A stretch of 64,000 nucleotides of DNA, taken from contig SCPZ01000097.1 in NCBI GenBank assembly GCA_004299305.1, positions 124,001 through 188,000 on the forward strand, read 5' to 3'. Source of the stretch: Methylobacter sp. (GTDB taxonomy: Bacteria; Pseudomonadota; Gammaproteobacteria; Methylococcales; Methylomonadaceae). Shown here piece by piece: positions 53,776 to 63,436 of the stretch. How positions within the stretch are numbered: the stretch's first letter is position 1; every line of letters starts with the position of its first letter. The notes below the pieces were generated by a model. That model saw only the letters and a list, made by a program, of their open reading frames with translations, was not told where the DNA came from and searched no databases. A program made the position numbers and the translations under genes.

Positions 53776-55232
53776 TATTTATATCCTGAAGTTTTGCCTA
53801 CATCCCTGTGGTTCGAGCGTGAGTCCGTCACCATGGGCGCAGGAGGTAGAACTACGCCGGGAGCAGTCGCCGAGGAGCGGAAGTCTTCAACCAATGCGGC
53901 CGCTACATTCTCCATGCGTTGAGCCCTTGACCCTTTGATCAAAATAACTTCATCGCCTTTGAGTTCTTGCTTTAACGCCTCAATCAAATCATTTTTAGTG
54001 TCAAAAAAAGTAGCTGCTTTACCAAAAGTTTTTACTGTATTTCGGGCGTCCGAACCTGTAGCAAAAAGACGCACAACGCCACTTGATTTAATGAGCTCCC
54101 CCATTTTTTCATGTATTTTTGCGCTCTCAGGACCCAACTCGCCAAAAGCGCCTAAAACTAACCAACGCTTACCGGTACAGTTAGCCAATACATCCAGTCC
54201 GGCTTTTAGTGAAGCTGAATTGGCGTTGTAAGTATCATCTATAACAATATTGCCTAAACGACTTACCAGCGGTTGTAATCGTCCTGTGACTGGCTTTACG
54301 CTTTCCAGCCCCTGTTTAATTTGTTGCGGATCAATGCCTAGCGCCAAACATGCCGTTGTTGCGGCCAATGCGTTTACGACATTATGCTGGCCTGCCAGTT
54401 TTAGTTTTATCGTCAACTCGCCTGCTCTGGTCACTAATGCAAAGATCGTGACGAAGGCATGGTCAATAATTTCTGTTTTGACGGAATGGGCTGTCACATC
54501 TGCCCGCTCATCCATCCCAAACGATATGACTTTCTTTGTGTCGGCTACCGATTTCCAGTAGTCGAAATAGGCATCATCGCGGTTAAGAACTGCCACGCCG
54601 TCTTGTTTAAGCGTCTGGATTATTTCCCCTTTCGCTTCGGCGACACCGTCAATACTGCCGAAACCCTCTATATGTGCGGCTCCCACGTTGGTAATGATAG
54701 CAACATCCGCCTGTGCATATTGACTAGTATATTTAATTTCGTCCGGATGGTTTGCGCCCATCTCAATGACTGCGTACCGATGTTGTTCGTTCAAACGCAA
54801 CAAGGTTAAGGGTACGCCGATGTCATTATTCAGATTGCCTTGAGTAAACAGCGTATTACCGTTGAGGCTCAATATGGCCGCCACCATTTCCTTGGCGGTG
54901 GTTTTTCCGTTACTGCCGGTAATGCCTACTACCGATACTGACGCTTTTTTTCTCCAAGTTCCTGCCAACTTAGCCAAGGCTAAACGCGTATCGTCAACAA
55001 CAATATGCGGTATCGCTGTAGTAATGCCTTGATGCACAATTGCTGCGGCAGCTCCAGCTTGCGCTGCCTCAGTCACAAAGTCATTGCCGTCAAAGTTATA
55101 GCCTTTTATTGCAACATAAAGCTGTCCCGGCTTTATCGCCCTGGTATCTATGCTGACCGATGAGATGATTCTATCGTCCCCAATCAACCGTCCCTGTACA
55201 CTCGCTGCAATCTCACTTAACAGCATATTCAT
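53775..55232 (-). CDS. murF: UDP-MurNAc-tripeptide--D-Ala-D-Ala ligase
   Basis: A 485-residue Mur ligase adding D-Ala-D-Ala. Seen: [18 protein letters not shown] (UDP-MurNAc domain), ATP loop [14 protein letters not shown] (about 105-118), [34 protein letters not shown] and [13 protein letters not shown]. coli MurF has 452 residues; the extra C-terminal 33 or so ([19 protein letters not shown] and on) include a repeat-derived LPPAPM. The first two Met (MNM) leave the exact start open. Overlaps murE by 4 nt. Confidence 0.96.
   Translation of the reverse strand: MNMLLSEIAASVQGRLIGDDRIISSVSIDTRAIKPGQLYVAIKGYNFDGNDFVTEAAQAGAAAAIVHQGITTAIPHIVVDDTRLALAKLAGTWRKKASVSVVGITGSNGKTTAKEMVAAILSLNGNTLFTQGNLNNDIGVPLTLLRLNEQHRYAVIEMGANHPDEIKYTSQYAQADVAIITNVGAAHIEGFGSIDGVAEAKGEIIQTLKQDGVAVLNRDDAYFDYWKSVADTKKVISFGMDERADVTAHSVKTEIIDHAFVTIFALVTRAGELTIKLKLAGQHNVVNALAATTACLALGIDPQQIKQGLESVKPVTGRLQPLVSRLGNIVIDDTYNANSASLKAGLDVLANCTGKRWLVLGAFGELGPESAKIHEKMGELIKSSGVVRLFATGSDARNTVKTFGKAATFFDTKNDLIEALKQELKGDEVILIKGSRAQRMENVAAALVEDFRSSATAPGVVLPPAPMVTDSRSNHRDVGKTSGYK
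53797..53856 (-). repeat. LPP-tail repeat copy at murF 3' end
   Basis: The minus strand has GTAGTTCTACCTCCTGCGCC then CATGGTGAC, translated [24 protein letters not shown] (53797-53810), one arm of the hairpin seen at 30526, lies beside it. Confidence 0.65.
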
Positions 55233-56764
55233 TCGCTTCGTTCACAATGAATCTTGCGCCTGTCCAATGCATCCATCACAATCTGCCTGTCGCTGAAAGG
55301 TATGCATACGCCATTGCTTTCCTGATATTGCTCATGGCCTTTACCTGCAATCACTATGCAATCATTTTTAGCTGCATTTGTTACCACTTTTTGTATCGCC
55401 TGCTCTCTGTTTTGAATAACTTCAACCTTGGCGGATCTGCATCCGGCCAAAATATCGTTAACTATATCCAGTCCATTTTCGTAACGGGGGTTGTCATCGG
55501 TAATAACCACATGATCAGCCCAATGTTCAGCAATTTCTCCCATTTGCGAACGTTTACCTGTATCCCTATTTCCGCCACAACCGAAAACTACCCATAAGGC
55601 CTGTTTACAATGCTTGCGCACGCTGGATAAAACTTTGTCCAAGGCATCAGGCGTGTGGGCGTAATCAACAAAAATCATTGGATCGGTCTCCGCTCCAAAT
55701 CGCTCCATTCGACCATCAACCTGCTTTATAGCGGTAAGTTTTTTAGTTGCCTCATCCAGCGAAACTTTCATAGCCAACATTACGGTCAAAACGGCCAGGA
55801 CATTTTCTATATTAAAATCACCGAACAGCGGTACTTTCAACTGCTGAAGCTCATCCCGCCAACGCACATCAAATTCGATGCCATCCGTTTTATGTTGTAT
55901 GTTTTCCGCGATAACGGACTCGCCTGAATCCGCGATTTTTCCCTTAACGCTAAATTGCCATAGTTGCACCGATTTAGGGCAAGCGGCAATAATCCGCTCG
56001 CTGTAACCGTCATCCAAGTTTACTGCGGCGAAAACCAAGCCCGGCGTTGTCAATAGCGCCAGTTTAGCCTGTACATAAGCGTCCATCGTGCCGTGATAAT
56101 CCAGATGGTCACGGCTGATGTTAGTAAATACCGCGCCCTTAAACATCACACCGTTGACTCTGCCTTGCTCCAGGCCATGTGAGGAGACTTCCATCGCTAC
56201 CGCACGCTTTTTATTCTTTAACAATTCCGCCAGTATTTTCTGAATCGCCAGTGCGTCGGGCGTAGTATTCAGCGTCTTGTTGAGTTTGCCCCATTCACCC
56301 CAGCCGAGTGTCCCGATAATCCCGCAATCGTCTAACATCTGACTCAAAAACTGACTGCAAGACGTTTTGCCATTCGTCCCGGTGATGCCGATAACTGTCA
56401 TAAATCGGGATGGATCGCCATAAAAACGTGCGGCCAGCTCCCCCAGCTTTAAACCCAGTGCTTCTACGGCAATCATCGGTATATGCATAGTGATGCTGTT
56501 CTGCAAATCCTCCGCCAGCTGCTGACCATTGCCGACGGGATCAAAAAGCACTACGCATGCTCCGTTATTAATAGCCTGCTCAACATGCACTAAACCATGC
56601 TGTTTGGCGCCGGACAACGCAACAAATGCATCGCCGCAAACCACCTCACGGCTATCCAAAGCCAAGCCGACAATCGGCATATCGTCGTGCTCTGGAACTG
56701 AAACCAGTCCATTTAATAAATATTTCAGCTGCGGCACACCACTACACAGCCCCTGCCTCTGCAT
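55229..56764 (-). CDS. murE: UDP-MurNAc-L-Ala-D-Glu--meso-DAP ligase
   Basis: A 511-residue Mur ligase adding meso-diaminopimelate. Seen: GLALDSREVVCGDAFVALSG (N domain), ATP loop GITGTNGKTSCSQFL (about 124-138), MEVSSHGLEQGRV, NISRDHLDYHGTM, DYAHTPDALDKVL and DDNPRYEN, whose DNPR motif selects meso-DAP. The ATG at 56764 has AAGGAAATAAAG upstream; the frame extending to 56806 is less likely. Peptidoglycan is therefore of the A1-gamma type expected of Gram-negatives. Confidence 0.97.
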   Translation of the reverse strand: MQRQGLCSGVPQLKYLLNGLVSVPEHDDMPIVGLALDSREVVCGDAFVALSGAKQHGLVHVEQAINNGACVVLFDPVGNGQQLAEDLQNSITMHIPMIAVEALGLKLGELAARFYGDPSRFMTVIGITGTNGKTSCSQFLSQMLDDCGIIGTLGWGEWGKLNKTLNTTPDALAIQKILAELLKNKKRAVAMEVSSHGLEQGRVNGVMFKGAVFTNISRDHLDYHGTMDAYVQAKLALLTTPGLVFAAVNLDDGYSERIIAACPKSVQLWQFSVKGKIADSGESVIAENIQHKTDGIEFDVRWRDELQQLKVPLFGDFNIENVLAVLTVMLAMKVSLDEATKKLTAIKQVDGRMERFGAETDPMIFVDYAHTPDALDKVLSSVRKHCKQALWVVFGCGGNRDTGKRSQMGEIAEHWADHVVITDDNPRYENGLDIVNDILAGCRSAKVEVIQNREQAIQKVVTNAAKNDCIVIAGKGHEQYQESNGVCIPFSDRQIVMDALDRRKIHCERSE

Positions 56765-56815
56765 TACTTTATTTCCTTCATAATCCACACGGGGGCGGAA
56801 AAACAAGTCGCCATG

Positions 56816-58543
56816 TTATGAACCTTGTCGTGTCAACAGGATCGGCATATTATCCTGTTGATCTGGAGCAATTCCCAACACCCTTAAAGCCCCCGCCATC
56901 ACCTTGGAAAATACCGGAGCCGAGACTATTCCACCGTAATATTGTCCCGCAGAGGGTTCGTCAATCATGACCACGATAATCAATCGTGGATTCTTTGCTG
57001 GCGCCATGCCTGCAAAAACAGAAAAATAGCTTTTCTCAACATACCCGCCCGCACCGGACTTTTTTACCGTCCCTGTTTTACCGGCGGCGCTGTATCCATC
57101 GACTCTAGCCTCATAGGCGGTGCCGTCTTTCATAAGCACGGTTTCCAGCATGGCTCTGACTCTCTTTGCTGTCTTGGCTGAAAACACCCGTTGCTCGTCA
57201 ACATCGTCATCTCGTCTTAACAAGCTAACCGAGTGCAAAATGCCGTTATCCGCTAATGCTGTATAAGCTCTTGCCAGCTGCAATGCTGAAGTACTTACAC
57301 CATAGCCAAATGATAAAGTTGCTCTATCAAATTCATGCCAACTTTGATAATCAAGCAAACTGCCACTTGCTTCTCCAGGGAAGCCAGAGCCAGCAGCAAC
57401 GCCAAAGCCCAGCTTATTGTAAATTCCCCAAAAATATTCCGGCGGCATTCTTAATGCCATCAGGCTCACCCCAACATTGCTGGATTTCTTCAGTACTCCT
57501 GTTAAATCCAGCGTTCCATAATTATGCACATCCTTAACCACATGATTCCCAACCTGATAAACCCCGTGGGTTTCAAAAAACTCATCAGGCTTGACATATC
57601 CACCGTCCAAGGCGGCGGCAACAACAAACGGCTTGACCGTTGATCCCGGCTCAAATACATCGGTTAAGGATCTATTCCTGTATAAACTTTCCTTTAAACT
57701 CTTTCTGGTATTCGGGTTAAATGACGGTTGATTCACTGCCGCCAAAATTTCACCGCTCTTTGCATCCAATACCACTAGTGCGGCTGACTTTGCCTTGTGC
57801 TGGTTAACTGCCAACTGTAGTTCTCGATACGCTAGATACTGGATGCGCTGATCAATGCTTAACTCCAGATTCTTACCGGCAACCGGTTCTTTTATATTTT
57901 CTACATCTTCAATAATTCGGCGCTGCCCATCCCTGATAACTCGTTTGCTGCCTGGAATGCCTTTTAATAATTTTTCATATCCTGATTCAAGCCCCGCCTG
58001 ACCAATATCGTCAATATCGGTAAAACCGACTAAATGCGCAGAAACCTCTCCAGCCGGATAAAAACGCTTGAACTCTCGTTCGAAATAAATGCCTGCAAGC
58101 TTCAATGCTTTTACTTGGTCGGCAACCACCGGGCTAATCTGTCGAGCAATATAAACAAACTGCCTGTGCGCATCTCCCTTAATCAGATCGCTGACTTTTC
58201 CCTTCGGCAAATTTAACAACTTTTCTATTTGCCTAATTTCGCTTTCTTTTGCCGGTTCAATTTCTTGCGGATTCATCCAAATGGACTCGACAGGCGTACT
58301 GATTGCAAGCGGTGCGCCATTCCTGTCTTTGATCATGCCTCTGTATGCCTCTACCTCCACGTCACTGACATGGCGCATATCGCCCTGATCCTTAAGAAAC
58401 TGCTTGTTCAGTACCTGTAAATCGACGGCTCGACCAACCAAAATCGCCATGCAAGTCATTATAAAAATGACTACCAGTCTCCTACGTCCTGAAAAATTGT
58501 CGGCTGGCTTGCTTACCCTATTCCTGCCTTGAAAATGCATCAT
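56816..58543 (-). CDS. ftsI: Septal peptidoglycan transpeptidase FtsI (PBP3)
   Basis: A 575-residue class B penicillin-binding protein, partner of FtsW. One N-terminal helix (about 23-42) precedes the dimerisation domain (FLKDQGDMRHVSDVEVEAYR, GAPLAIS) and the transpeptidase with SxxK EPGSTVKPF (Ser301), SSN (KKSSNVGVS) and KTGT (AAGKTGTVKK). A C-terminal RVLGIAPDQ tail follows. The ATG at 58543 is next to the ftsL stop. Sets the site of septal cross-linking. Confidence 0.97.
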   Translation of the reverse strand: MMHFQGRNRVSKPADNFSGRRRLVVIFIMTCMAILVGRAVDLQVLNKQFLKDQGDMRHVSDVEVEAYRGMIKDRNGAPLAISTPVESIWMNPQEIEPAKESEIRQIEKLLNLPKGKVSDLIKGDAHRQFVYIARQISPVVADQVKALKLAGIYFEREFKRFYPAGEVSAHLVGFTDIDDIGQAGLESGYEKLLKGIPGSKRVIRDGQRRIIEDVENIKEPVAGKNLELSIDQRIQYLAYRELQLAVNQHKAKSAALVVLDAKSGEILAAVNQPSFNPNTRKSLKESLYRNRSLTDVFEPGSTVKPFVVAAALDGGYVKPDEFFETHGVYQVGNHVVKDVHNYGTLDLTGVLKKSSNVGVSLMALRMPPEYFWGIYNKLGFGVAAGSGFPGEASGSLLDYQSWHEFDRATLSFGYGVSTSALQLARAYTALADNGILHSVSLLRRDDDVDEQRVFSAKTAKRVRAMLETVLMKDGTAYEARVDGYSAAGKTGTVKKSGAGGYVEKSYFSVFAGMAPAKNPRLIIVVMIDEPSAGQYYGGIVSAPVFSKVMAGALRVLGIAPDQQDNMPILLTRQGS

Positions 58544-58816
58544 TTACGGTTTTATATAAATAATTTTTTCTCGCAACGGCATAACCAACTTCAATTGTTC
58601 CCGCGCCACTTGTTCTACCCGGTTTTGCTCTGCTAAGGTTGTCAATTCCAATTGTAGTTGCCCCCATTCCACTTCATATTGGTCCAACGCTCTTTCCTGC
58701 TTTTGAATTTCAATAAAAATCAACCGCGAGTGATATTTACTGTAAATTACGACCAAAGCAGATATCAATAACACCAATATCAGTCCGACTACACCTAAAT
58801 AGCGACTTGTTGTCAT
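58544..58816 (-). CDS. ftsL: Cell division protein FtsL
   Basis: A 90-residue bitopic protein of the FtsQLB subcomplex. A helix (about 8-27, YLGVVGLILVLLISALVVIY) is followed by a short coiled coil (about 30-75) with FIEIQKQERALDQYEVEWGQ. The final motif QLKLVMPLREKIIYIKP matches gammaproteobacterial FtsL. The start codon overlaps the end of the rsmH repeat tail. Assignment rests on position and topology together. Confidence 0.92.
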   Translation of the reverse strand: MTTSRYLGVVGLILVLLISALVVIYSKYHSRLIFIEIQKQERALDQYEVEWGQLQLELTTLAEQNRVEQVAREQLKLVMPLREKIIYIKP

Positions 58817-59797
58817 TTATAACTGCATGGATACAGGAGGCAAAGTAATGCATGACGTGCTTGCCGAAACCTTCTCGGCAACTCGCATAACTGCGCTTCG
58901 CGCTCTTGGGTTTTGAGCAACTTCCTGTGGCCCAGCCTTAAGTGCTTTACCTATTTTCTTCAAGGCGCCCTTAGCTATATCAATTTCTTTTATAGGTAAT
59001 TTGCCCGGATTGTATTTGGCTCCAGACTCAGACCTGATAAAGCGTTTGACGATTCGGTCTTCCAATGAATGGAAGGAAATAACCACCAATCGCCCGTCAG
59101 GCTTCAAAATTCGTGCAGACTGCTGTAAAACAGCCCTTAATTCATCCAACTCACTATTGATTTCTATGCGAATTGCTTGAAAACTGCGCGTTGCCGGATG
59201 CTTGTGTTTCTCTCTTATCGGCACGACGTCTTCGATAAGATTTGCCAGCTCTCTAGTTGTCGTAATAGGTGATTCAACTCGTTTTTCAATAATCGCATGA
59301 GCTATGCGTCTTGCAAACCGTTCCTCACCGTATTCAAATAAAACCTTAACCAGCTCTTTTTCATCAACGCCAGCCAGCCATTGTTCAGCCGTAACGCCAG
59401 CATTACCATCCATCCGCATATCCAACGGCCCGTCGCGTAAAAAGCTAAAGCCTCTTTCTGGATTGTCCAATTGCGGCGATGATACTCCCAAGTCCATTAA
59501 AATACCGTCGACCTTTCCAGCTAAGCCTTCACTTGCAACTATATTCTCCACCTCAGAAAAACAGTTATGTTTTAGCTTAAACCGTTTATCTTCAAGCATG
59601 GATTGGGCATAACCCGAGTTAACTGCATCCAGATCTCGGTCAAAAGCCAACAGCCGCCCGGCTGGATCCAGTAAATTTAAAATCCCCTGACTATGTCCAC
59701 CCCGACCAAAAGTACAATCCAGATAAATACCGTCTTTTTTGATAGCCAACTGCTGCAAAGCTTCTGCAAACATAACGGGCAAATGTTTCACTAACAA
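58817..59797 (-). CDS. rsmH: 16S rRNA (cytosine(1402)-N4)-methyltransferase RsmH
   Basis: A 326-residue SAM-dependent methyltransferase of 16S rRNA C1402 (formerly MraW). Seen: HLPVMFAEALQ, DCTFGRGGHSQGIL (SAM motif I, about 28-41), DGILMDLGVSSPQLD, RGFSFLRDGPLDMRM, and HPATRSFQAIRI with the C-terminal ISFHSLEDRIVKRF. E. coli has 313 residues; the extra C terminus SCITLPPVSMQL is repeat-derived. The start follows mraZ by 10 nt. Confidence 0.97.
   Translation of the reverse strand: MLVKHLPVMFAEALQQLAIKKDGIYLDCTFGRGGHSQGILNLLDPAGRLLAFDRDLDAVNSGYAQSMLEDKRFKLKHNCFSEVENIVASEGLAGKVDGILMDLGVSSPQLDNPERGFSFLRDGPLDMRMDGNAGVTAEQWLAGVDEKELVKVLFEYGEERFARRIAHAIIEKRVESPITTTRELANLIEDVVPIREKHKHPATRSFQAIRIEINSELDELRAVLQQSARILKPDGRLVVISFHSLEDRIVKRFIRSESGAKYNPGKLPIKEIDIAKGALKKIGKALKAGPQEVAQNPRARSAVMRVAEKVSASTSCITLPPVSMQL
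58821..58850 (-). repeat. LPP-tail repeat copy at rsmH 3' end
   Basis: The minus strand reads ACTTTGCCTCCTGTATCCAT and GCAGTT, close to the core at 2441. It is translated TLPPVSMQL at the end of RsmH and ends at the ftsL start. Confidence 0.75.
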
Positions 59798-59807
59798 ATC
59801 TCCCGTA

Positions 59808-60275
59808 TTAAAAAGATAAAGAGCCTAACTCTTCCAAGCCTTCATTATCATCGCCATTCAGCCATTCGCTTTCTTTTGCTCCCCAAGCGTCCTCACTCCA
59901 GAGTTCAAATTTATTGAGTTGGCCAATTAGGACAACTTTTTTATCCATATGTGCAAATGTTCTCAATTTTTCCGGCAGTAACAAACGACCTTGACTATCC
60001 ATTTCACATTCGGATGCATTACCGATAACAAACCGTCTTAACTTGCCAGCCATTTTATTCAACGTAGGTAATTTACTAATTGTTTGTTCAAGCTTTTCCC
60101 ACTCAGGCATCGGATAAAGCCACAAACAACCATTCTCTCCAACACATCGTTCATTTACAGCGACCGTCACAACCATCTGGCATTCACAACAATCCTGTAA
60201 CTCCTCCCGATAACGGGTAGGAATTGCAAGACGCCCTTTGCCATCTAAATTGATTGAACTAATGCCTCGAAACAA
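59808..60275 (-). CDS. mraZ: Transcriptional regulator MraZ
   Basis: A 155-residue AbrB-like DNA-binding protein. Two SpoVT/AbrB-type repeats are visible: INLDGKGRLAIPTRYREEL (about 8-26) and CEMDSQGRLLLPEKLRTFA (about 83-101), each with D-x-x-G-R-(L)-x-(I/L)-P. MraZ represses its own dcw promoter by binding TGGGN-type repeats, and matching boxes lie just upstream. First gene of the division and cell wall cluster. Confidence 0.97.
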   Translation of the reverse strand: MFRGISSINLDGKGRLAIPTRYREELQDCCECQMVVTVAVNERCVGENGCLWLYPMPEWEKLEQTISKLPTLNKMAGKLRRFVIGNASECEMDSQGRLLLPEKLRTFAHMDKKVVLIGQLNKFELWSEDAWGAKESEWLNGDDNEGLEELGSLSF

Positions 60276-60309
60276 GATCTACCTCGGATCCCCAAAAAAC
60301 CCTTTTTCC

Positions 60310-60332
60310 CCACTTTCCTCCACTTACGTCCA
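60310..60332 (-). promoter_or_regulatory. MraZ-box array
   Basis: On the minus strand TGGAC, TGGAG and TGGGG occur 10 nt apart (TGG at 60332, 60322 and 60312), directly after the -10 box. Spacing and sequence fit the TGGGN repeats bound by MraZ. Confidence 0.8.
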
Positions 60333-60360
60333 CTATAGATTTCAAATAACACCTAGTCAA
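60332..60360 (-). promoter_or_regulatory. sigma70 promoter of the dcw operon (mraZ promoter)
   Basis: TTGACT (60360-60355), exactly 17 nt, TATAGT (60337-60332) on the minus strand. Five of six consensus bases in each box. The predicted start of transcription falls inside the first MraZ box, about 55 nt before the mraZ ATG. Confidence 0.8.
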
Positions 60361-60693
60361 GGATGATTTTATTTAGATAGATTCTTTCTTTTTTGACAAT
60401 GACTTATATCTCAAGCGTGATGGAATAAACTCATACAAGGTATGACAAAATAATTCGCATTTTTTATCAAGCGGTTAATTAATAGTAATGACAAAACACT
60501 TTAAGTGTAAGGCTGTCAAAATTTTCTCATTTTTTTGGTAAAAAGAAAGATCAAGTCAAAGATACTGCCGCAATACTTACCAAGTAGTTTTGTGCTTTAT
60601 TTTAACGGCACAGCGAAACGGCATGGAGGTAGGGCTGCAAAAGTAGGTGATGTAGGGGCGGCGGTTGGCGGGCGCACAGCGCCGCGAGAAATA

Positions 60694-61064
60694 GAAAGAG
60701 TCGGCCTATAAGCCGGGTTCTGTCGAGAACAGTCATTCATCTAGGCTGCAGATCACTCAGCAGCTCAAGCAATCTACCCAGGAACCGCGCGGGCCACGCG
60801 TCTGTCCCTCTATTTGATCTTGCTCCGGGTGGGGTTTACCATGCCACTCCTGTTACCAGTTGCGCGGTGCGCTCTTACCGCACCTTTTCACCCTTACCGA
60901 TCATAAATACTCACATGGAGCACTAGTGACAGGCGGTATATTTTCTGCGGCACTTTCCGTAGGCTCACGCCTCCCAGGCGTTACCTGGCACCCTGCCCAG
61001 TGGAGCCCGGACTTTCCTCCATCTTATCTTGCGATAAAACAGCGACTGCTCAGCCAACTCTTTC
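60694..61064 (-). ncRNA. rnpB: RNase P RNA (class A)
   Basis: A 371-nt bacterial class A RNase P RNA, the catalytic part of the tRNA 5'-processing enzyme. The P1 arms GAAAGAGTTGGC and GCCGACTCTTTC pair across the whole molecule with one G-U. Conserved cores: GGAGGAAAGTCCGGGCTCC (CR-I), GCAGGGTGCCAGGTAACGCC (P3/P4 region), and a 3' block GAACCCGGCTTATAGGCCGA that differs from E. coli M1 only slightly. Its position directly upstream of mraZ is seen in other gammaproteobacteria. Confidence 0.97.
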
Positions 61065-61486
61065 AAGGTCCAGTGTATCACACATCCACATTAGTATGAT
61101 ACAAGTCGACTTTCCGATCAGGCCTGACGAATCCTTCGTCTTCTAAAACTTATCGAATACAAAGTGATTCTCCTGCGAAATTCTTATTGCGACAGTATTT
61201 TTTTAACCCCGCAGGCGATACGGAAAACATGGAGTGGTTTATATAAGAGCGAAACGCACTTGCTTGGCGAGGGGCTAAAATATCGGGGATACCAAAAAAC
61301 TATTCGAGCTGTCATTGAAATGACTAGGAGCTTGTTGGTATTATGAGTTAATTAAAAACAATGAGTTAGCGAAAGATAAATTTAATTTCGTTAATACTAA
61401 CATTAGAAATGTGTAACTGGCATGAAATCCGATAGCTGTTAAAAATAAAATAATTTTATTTATATGGTTATAAGTCCGACAGGCTT
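61065..61486. other. Gene-free gap upstream of rnpB
   Basis: This 422-nt AT-rich stretch must hold the rnpB promoter; a weak TACACT -10 lies 7 nt before the RNA start, without a good -35. A 60-codon plus-strand frame at 61164 shows no family features. Nothing else recognised. Confidence 0.5.
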
Positions 61487-63436
61487 CTAGTCCTTTTGAT
61501 GCATAGGTAATTTCAACGTAAAGTTGCTGCCTTCTCCAAGTACACTGCTGACACTGATGCTGCCTTTATGTCTTTTCATGATGCCGTAGGCGATAGAAAG
61601 ACCAAGACCAGTTCCAGAACCAATGGCTTTAGTGGTGAAGAAGGGATCGAAGATTTTTTGTAAGATGTCATCACTCATGCCATGACCGTTATCCTTAATC
61701 TCAACAATGGCCGTATCATCTTCTTGTCGGGTGATCACGCTGATGATGCCTTGATCTTTGATCGCATATTCAGCGTTTATAATCAGATTTACAAAAACTT
61801 GGTTGATTAACCCGGCATAACAACTAACAGGCTTGTTAAGCCGATAATCCTTTATCACTTCAATGCGCGCTTTGAAGCCGTGCTGCAAAAAAGATAACGC
61901 ATTGTTTAAGCCCTCTTCCAGCAACACATCTTTGATTTCAGCCTCGTCCAGTCGGGAAAAATTACGCAAAGAAAGTACGATCTCTCTAACCCGAGCAGCA
62001 GCATTGCTAACGCCGGCTATGAGTAACTGTGCATCCTCTTTGATGAAATCAAACTCAATTTCTTCGAGCATTTTTTCCAGGCTCTGGGCGCCCAATTCGC
62101 TCAAATCCGCACGCTTTAATTGGTCGATAACCGAAATTGTTTGAGCGATATATTCGCCTAAGATCGGCATATTGGCATTAATTGAGCCAATCGGCGTGTT
62201 TAACTCATGCGCTACACCGGCAACCAATTGACCCAGCGAGGCCATCTTTTCCGATTGTACCAATTGGCTTTGCGCCATTTTGAGTCGATACATAGCCTGT
62301 GTAAGTTCTTCGTTAGCTTGTTTATATTGCTCGGTTCTCTGTTCGACCTTTCTTTCCAATGTTCTATTAAATTCTTCCAATTCTTCCAGGGTATTTTTAA
62401 GCTTAGATGTCATCGCATTAAAATTTTCTGCAAAAAGTCCCAACTCATCTCGTTGTTTAACAGGAATCAATTGGTCAAATTGCCCGGCCGAAATTCTTTG
62501 CGTGGCTTCCGATAACAAGCGCACCGGTTGAGTAATTCTTCTGGCGATTAAAATACCACCGAGCAAGGTTGCGACCAAACCCAAACCTAACAGGCCCAGC
62601 GCTGCATATAACAAAATCAGATAAGGATGCACCGCCTTAGCTAAATCGATTTGAAGAAACGCTAATATCAACTGATCGGTGCGCGCAGTCGGCAATTGTT
62701 GGGATTTGGTCAAAAATACATTCATACCCAATTCCACAAGCTTAGAATCTTGAGTCATCGGTATTTTATCTTGAGAAATTCGTTCGCTTAATGCCTGTTT
62801 TTGAACGTCCGGTAGCGAGCTGGCAAGAATCCGATTACCTATAACCGAACGTTCGACAATGGAAATTTCAAGTGCAGTTGAAGATAAACTTTTGAAATGT
62901 TCAATCAAATTTCTGTCTACCGCCACCGCAATCGCAACCCAACCGATTGGAACCGGAGCCAGTACAGGCACAACGGCCAATTCAAACAGCTCACCTTCAA
63001 TTAAACCAAAGGCCACTGCTTGTCCGTCTTTTTCGGCTATGTGAATGGCATCCAGAAAAAGAAAAGGATTTCCCTCAAAATGTCCTGCGGTATCGGCGAC
63101 AACTTTCTTGTCTAAGCCTATATAAAAACCGCGTTGCCCTTGGATGCGAAGAGTTAGGTTTTCTACTGCGGAGCGAACCGTTTCTCTGTCATTGCTGTTT
63201 ACTGCGGCTAAAAAACCGAAATCAGCCGCGAGAATTCGCGTCTCACTGGCCATTTGTTTGCCGCGTTCGGTAATTAATCTATTAAATATATGCTCAGCAT
63301 AAACCAGGTTTTGGCCAAGTTGCCTAAGCACGTTGTCTTTAGAAACCCAATAGACGGAGATAAACGTCAGCACTTGGCCGCCGATAAAAAGAATCGAAAA
63401 AAATAAAACGATACGGGCTTGAAGGCTACGGTTCAC
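61487..63436 (-). CDS. Membrane sensor histidine kinase
   Basis: A 649-residue two-component kinase. Helix 1 (about 8-30), a periplasmic double-Cache-like sensor (about 35-270; [29 protein letters not shown]), helix 2 (about 272-297), HAMP ([20 protein letters not shown]) and a coiled coil lead to the H box [15 protein letters not shown] (His near 408). The N box [11 protein letters not shown]1 [10 protein letters not shown] and G2 [11 protein letters not shown] are intact. There is no receiver domain and no response regulator beside it. It overlaps the upstream cupredoxin gene by 11 nt, so ligand and sensor may be linked. Confidence 0.92.
   Translation of the reverse strand: MNRSLQARIVLFFSILFIGGQVLTFISVYWVSKDNVLRQLGQNLVYAEHIFNRLITERGKQMASETRILAADFGFLAAVNSNDRETVRSAVENLTLRIQGQRGFYIGLDKKVVADTAGHFEGNPFLFLDAIHIAEKDGQAVAFGLIEGELFELAVVPVLAPVPIGWVAIAVAVDRNLIEHFKSLSSTALEISIVERSVIGNRILASSLPDVQKQALSERISQDKIPMTQDSKLVELGMNVFLTKSQQLPTARTDQLILAFLQIDLAKAVHPYLILLYAALGLLGLGLVATLLGGILIARRITQPVRLLSEATQRISAGQFDQLIPVKQRDELGLFAENFNAMTSKLKNTLEELEEFNRTLERKVEQRTEQYKQANEELTQAMYRLKMAQSQLVQSEKMASLGQLVAGVAHELNTPIGSINANMPILGEYIAQTISVIDQLKRADLSELGAQSLEKMLEEIEFDFIKEDAQLLIAGVSNAAARVREIVLSLRNFSRLDEAEIKDVLLEEGLNNALSFLQHGFKARIEVIKDYRLNKPVSCYAGLINQVFVNLIINAEYAIKDQGIISVITRQEDDTAIVEIKDNGHGMSDDILQKIFDPFFTTKAIGSGTGLGLSIAYGIMKRHKGSISVSSVLGEGSNFTLKLPMHQKD

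Larger units (their letters stand above)
60276..60693. other. Gap between mraZ and rnpB: dcw promoter region
   Basis: AT-rich 418 nt. The mraZ-proximal third holds the dcw promoter and MraZ boxes. Further upstream a degraded GCATGGAGGTAGG block (60620-60633) may be another repeat copy, and a GC-rich patch (60655-60690) precedes the end of rnpB. No gene seen. Confidence 0.55.

Noticed and set aside
61164..61346. 60-codon plus-strand frame beside rnpB
   Set aside because: No ribosome-binding site, no recognisable motif, atypical composition.
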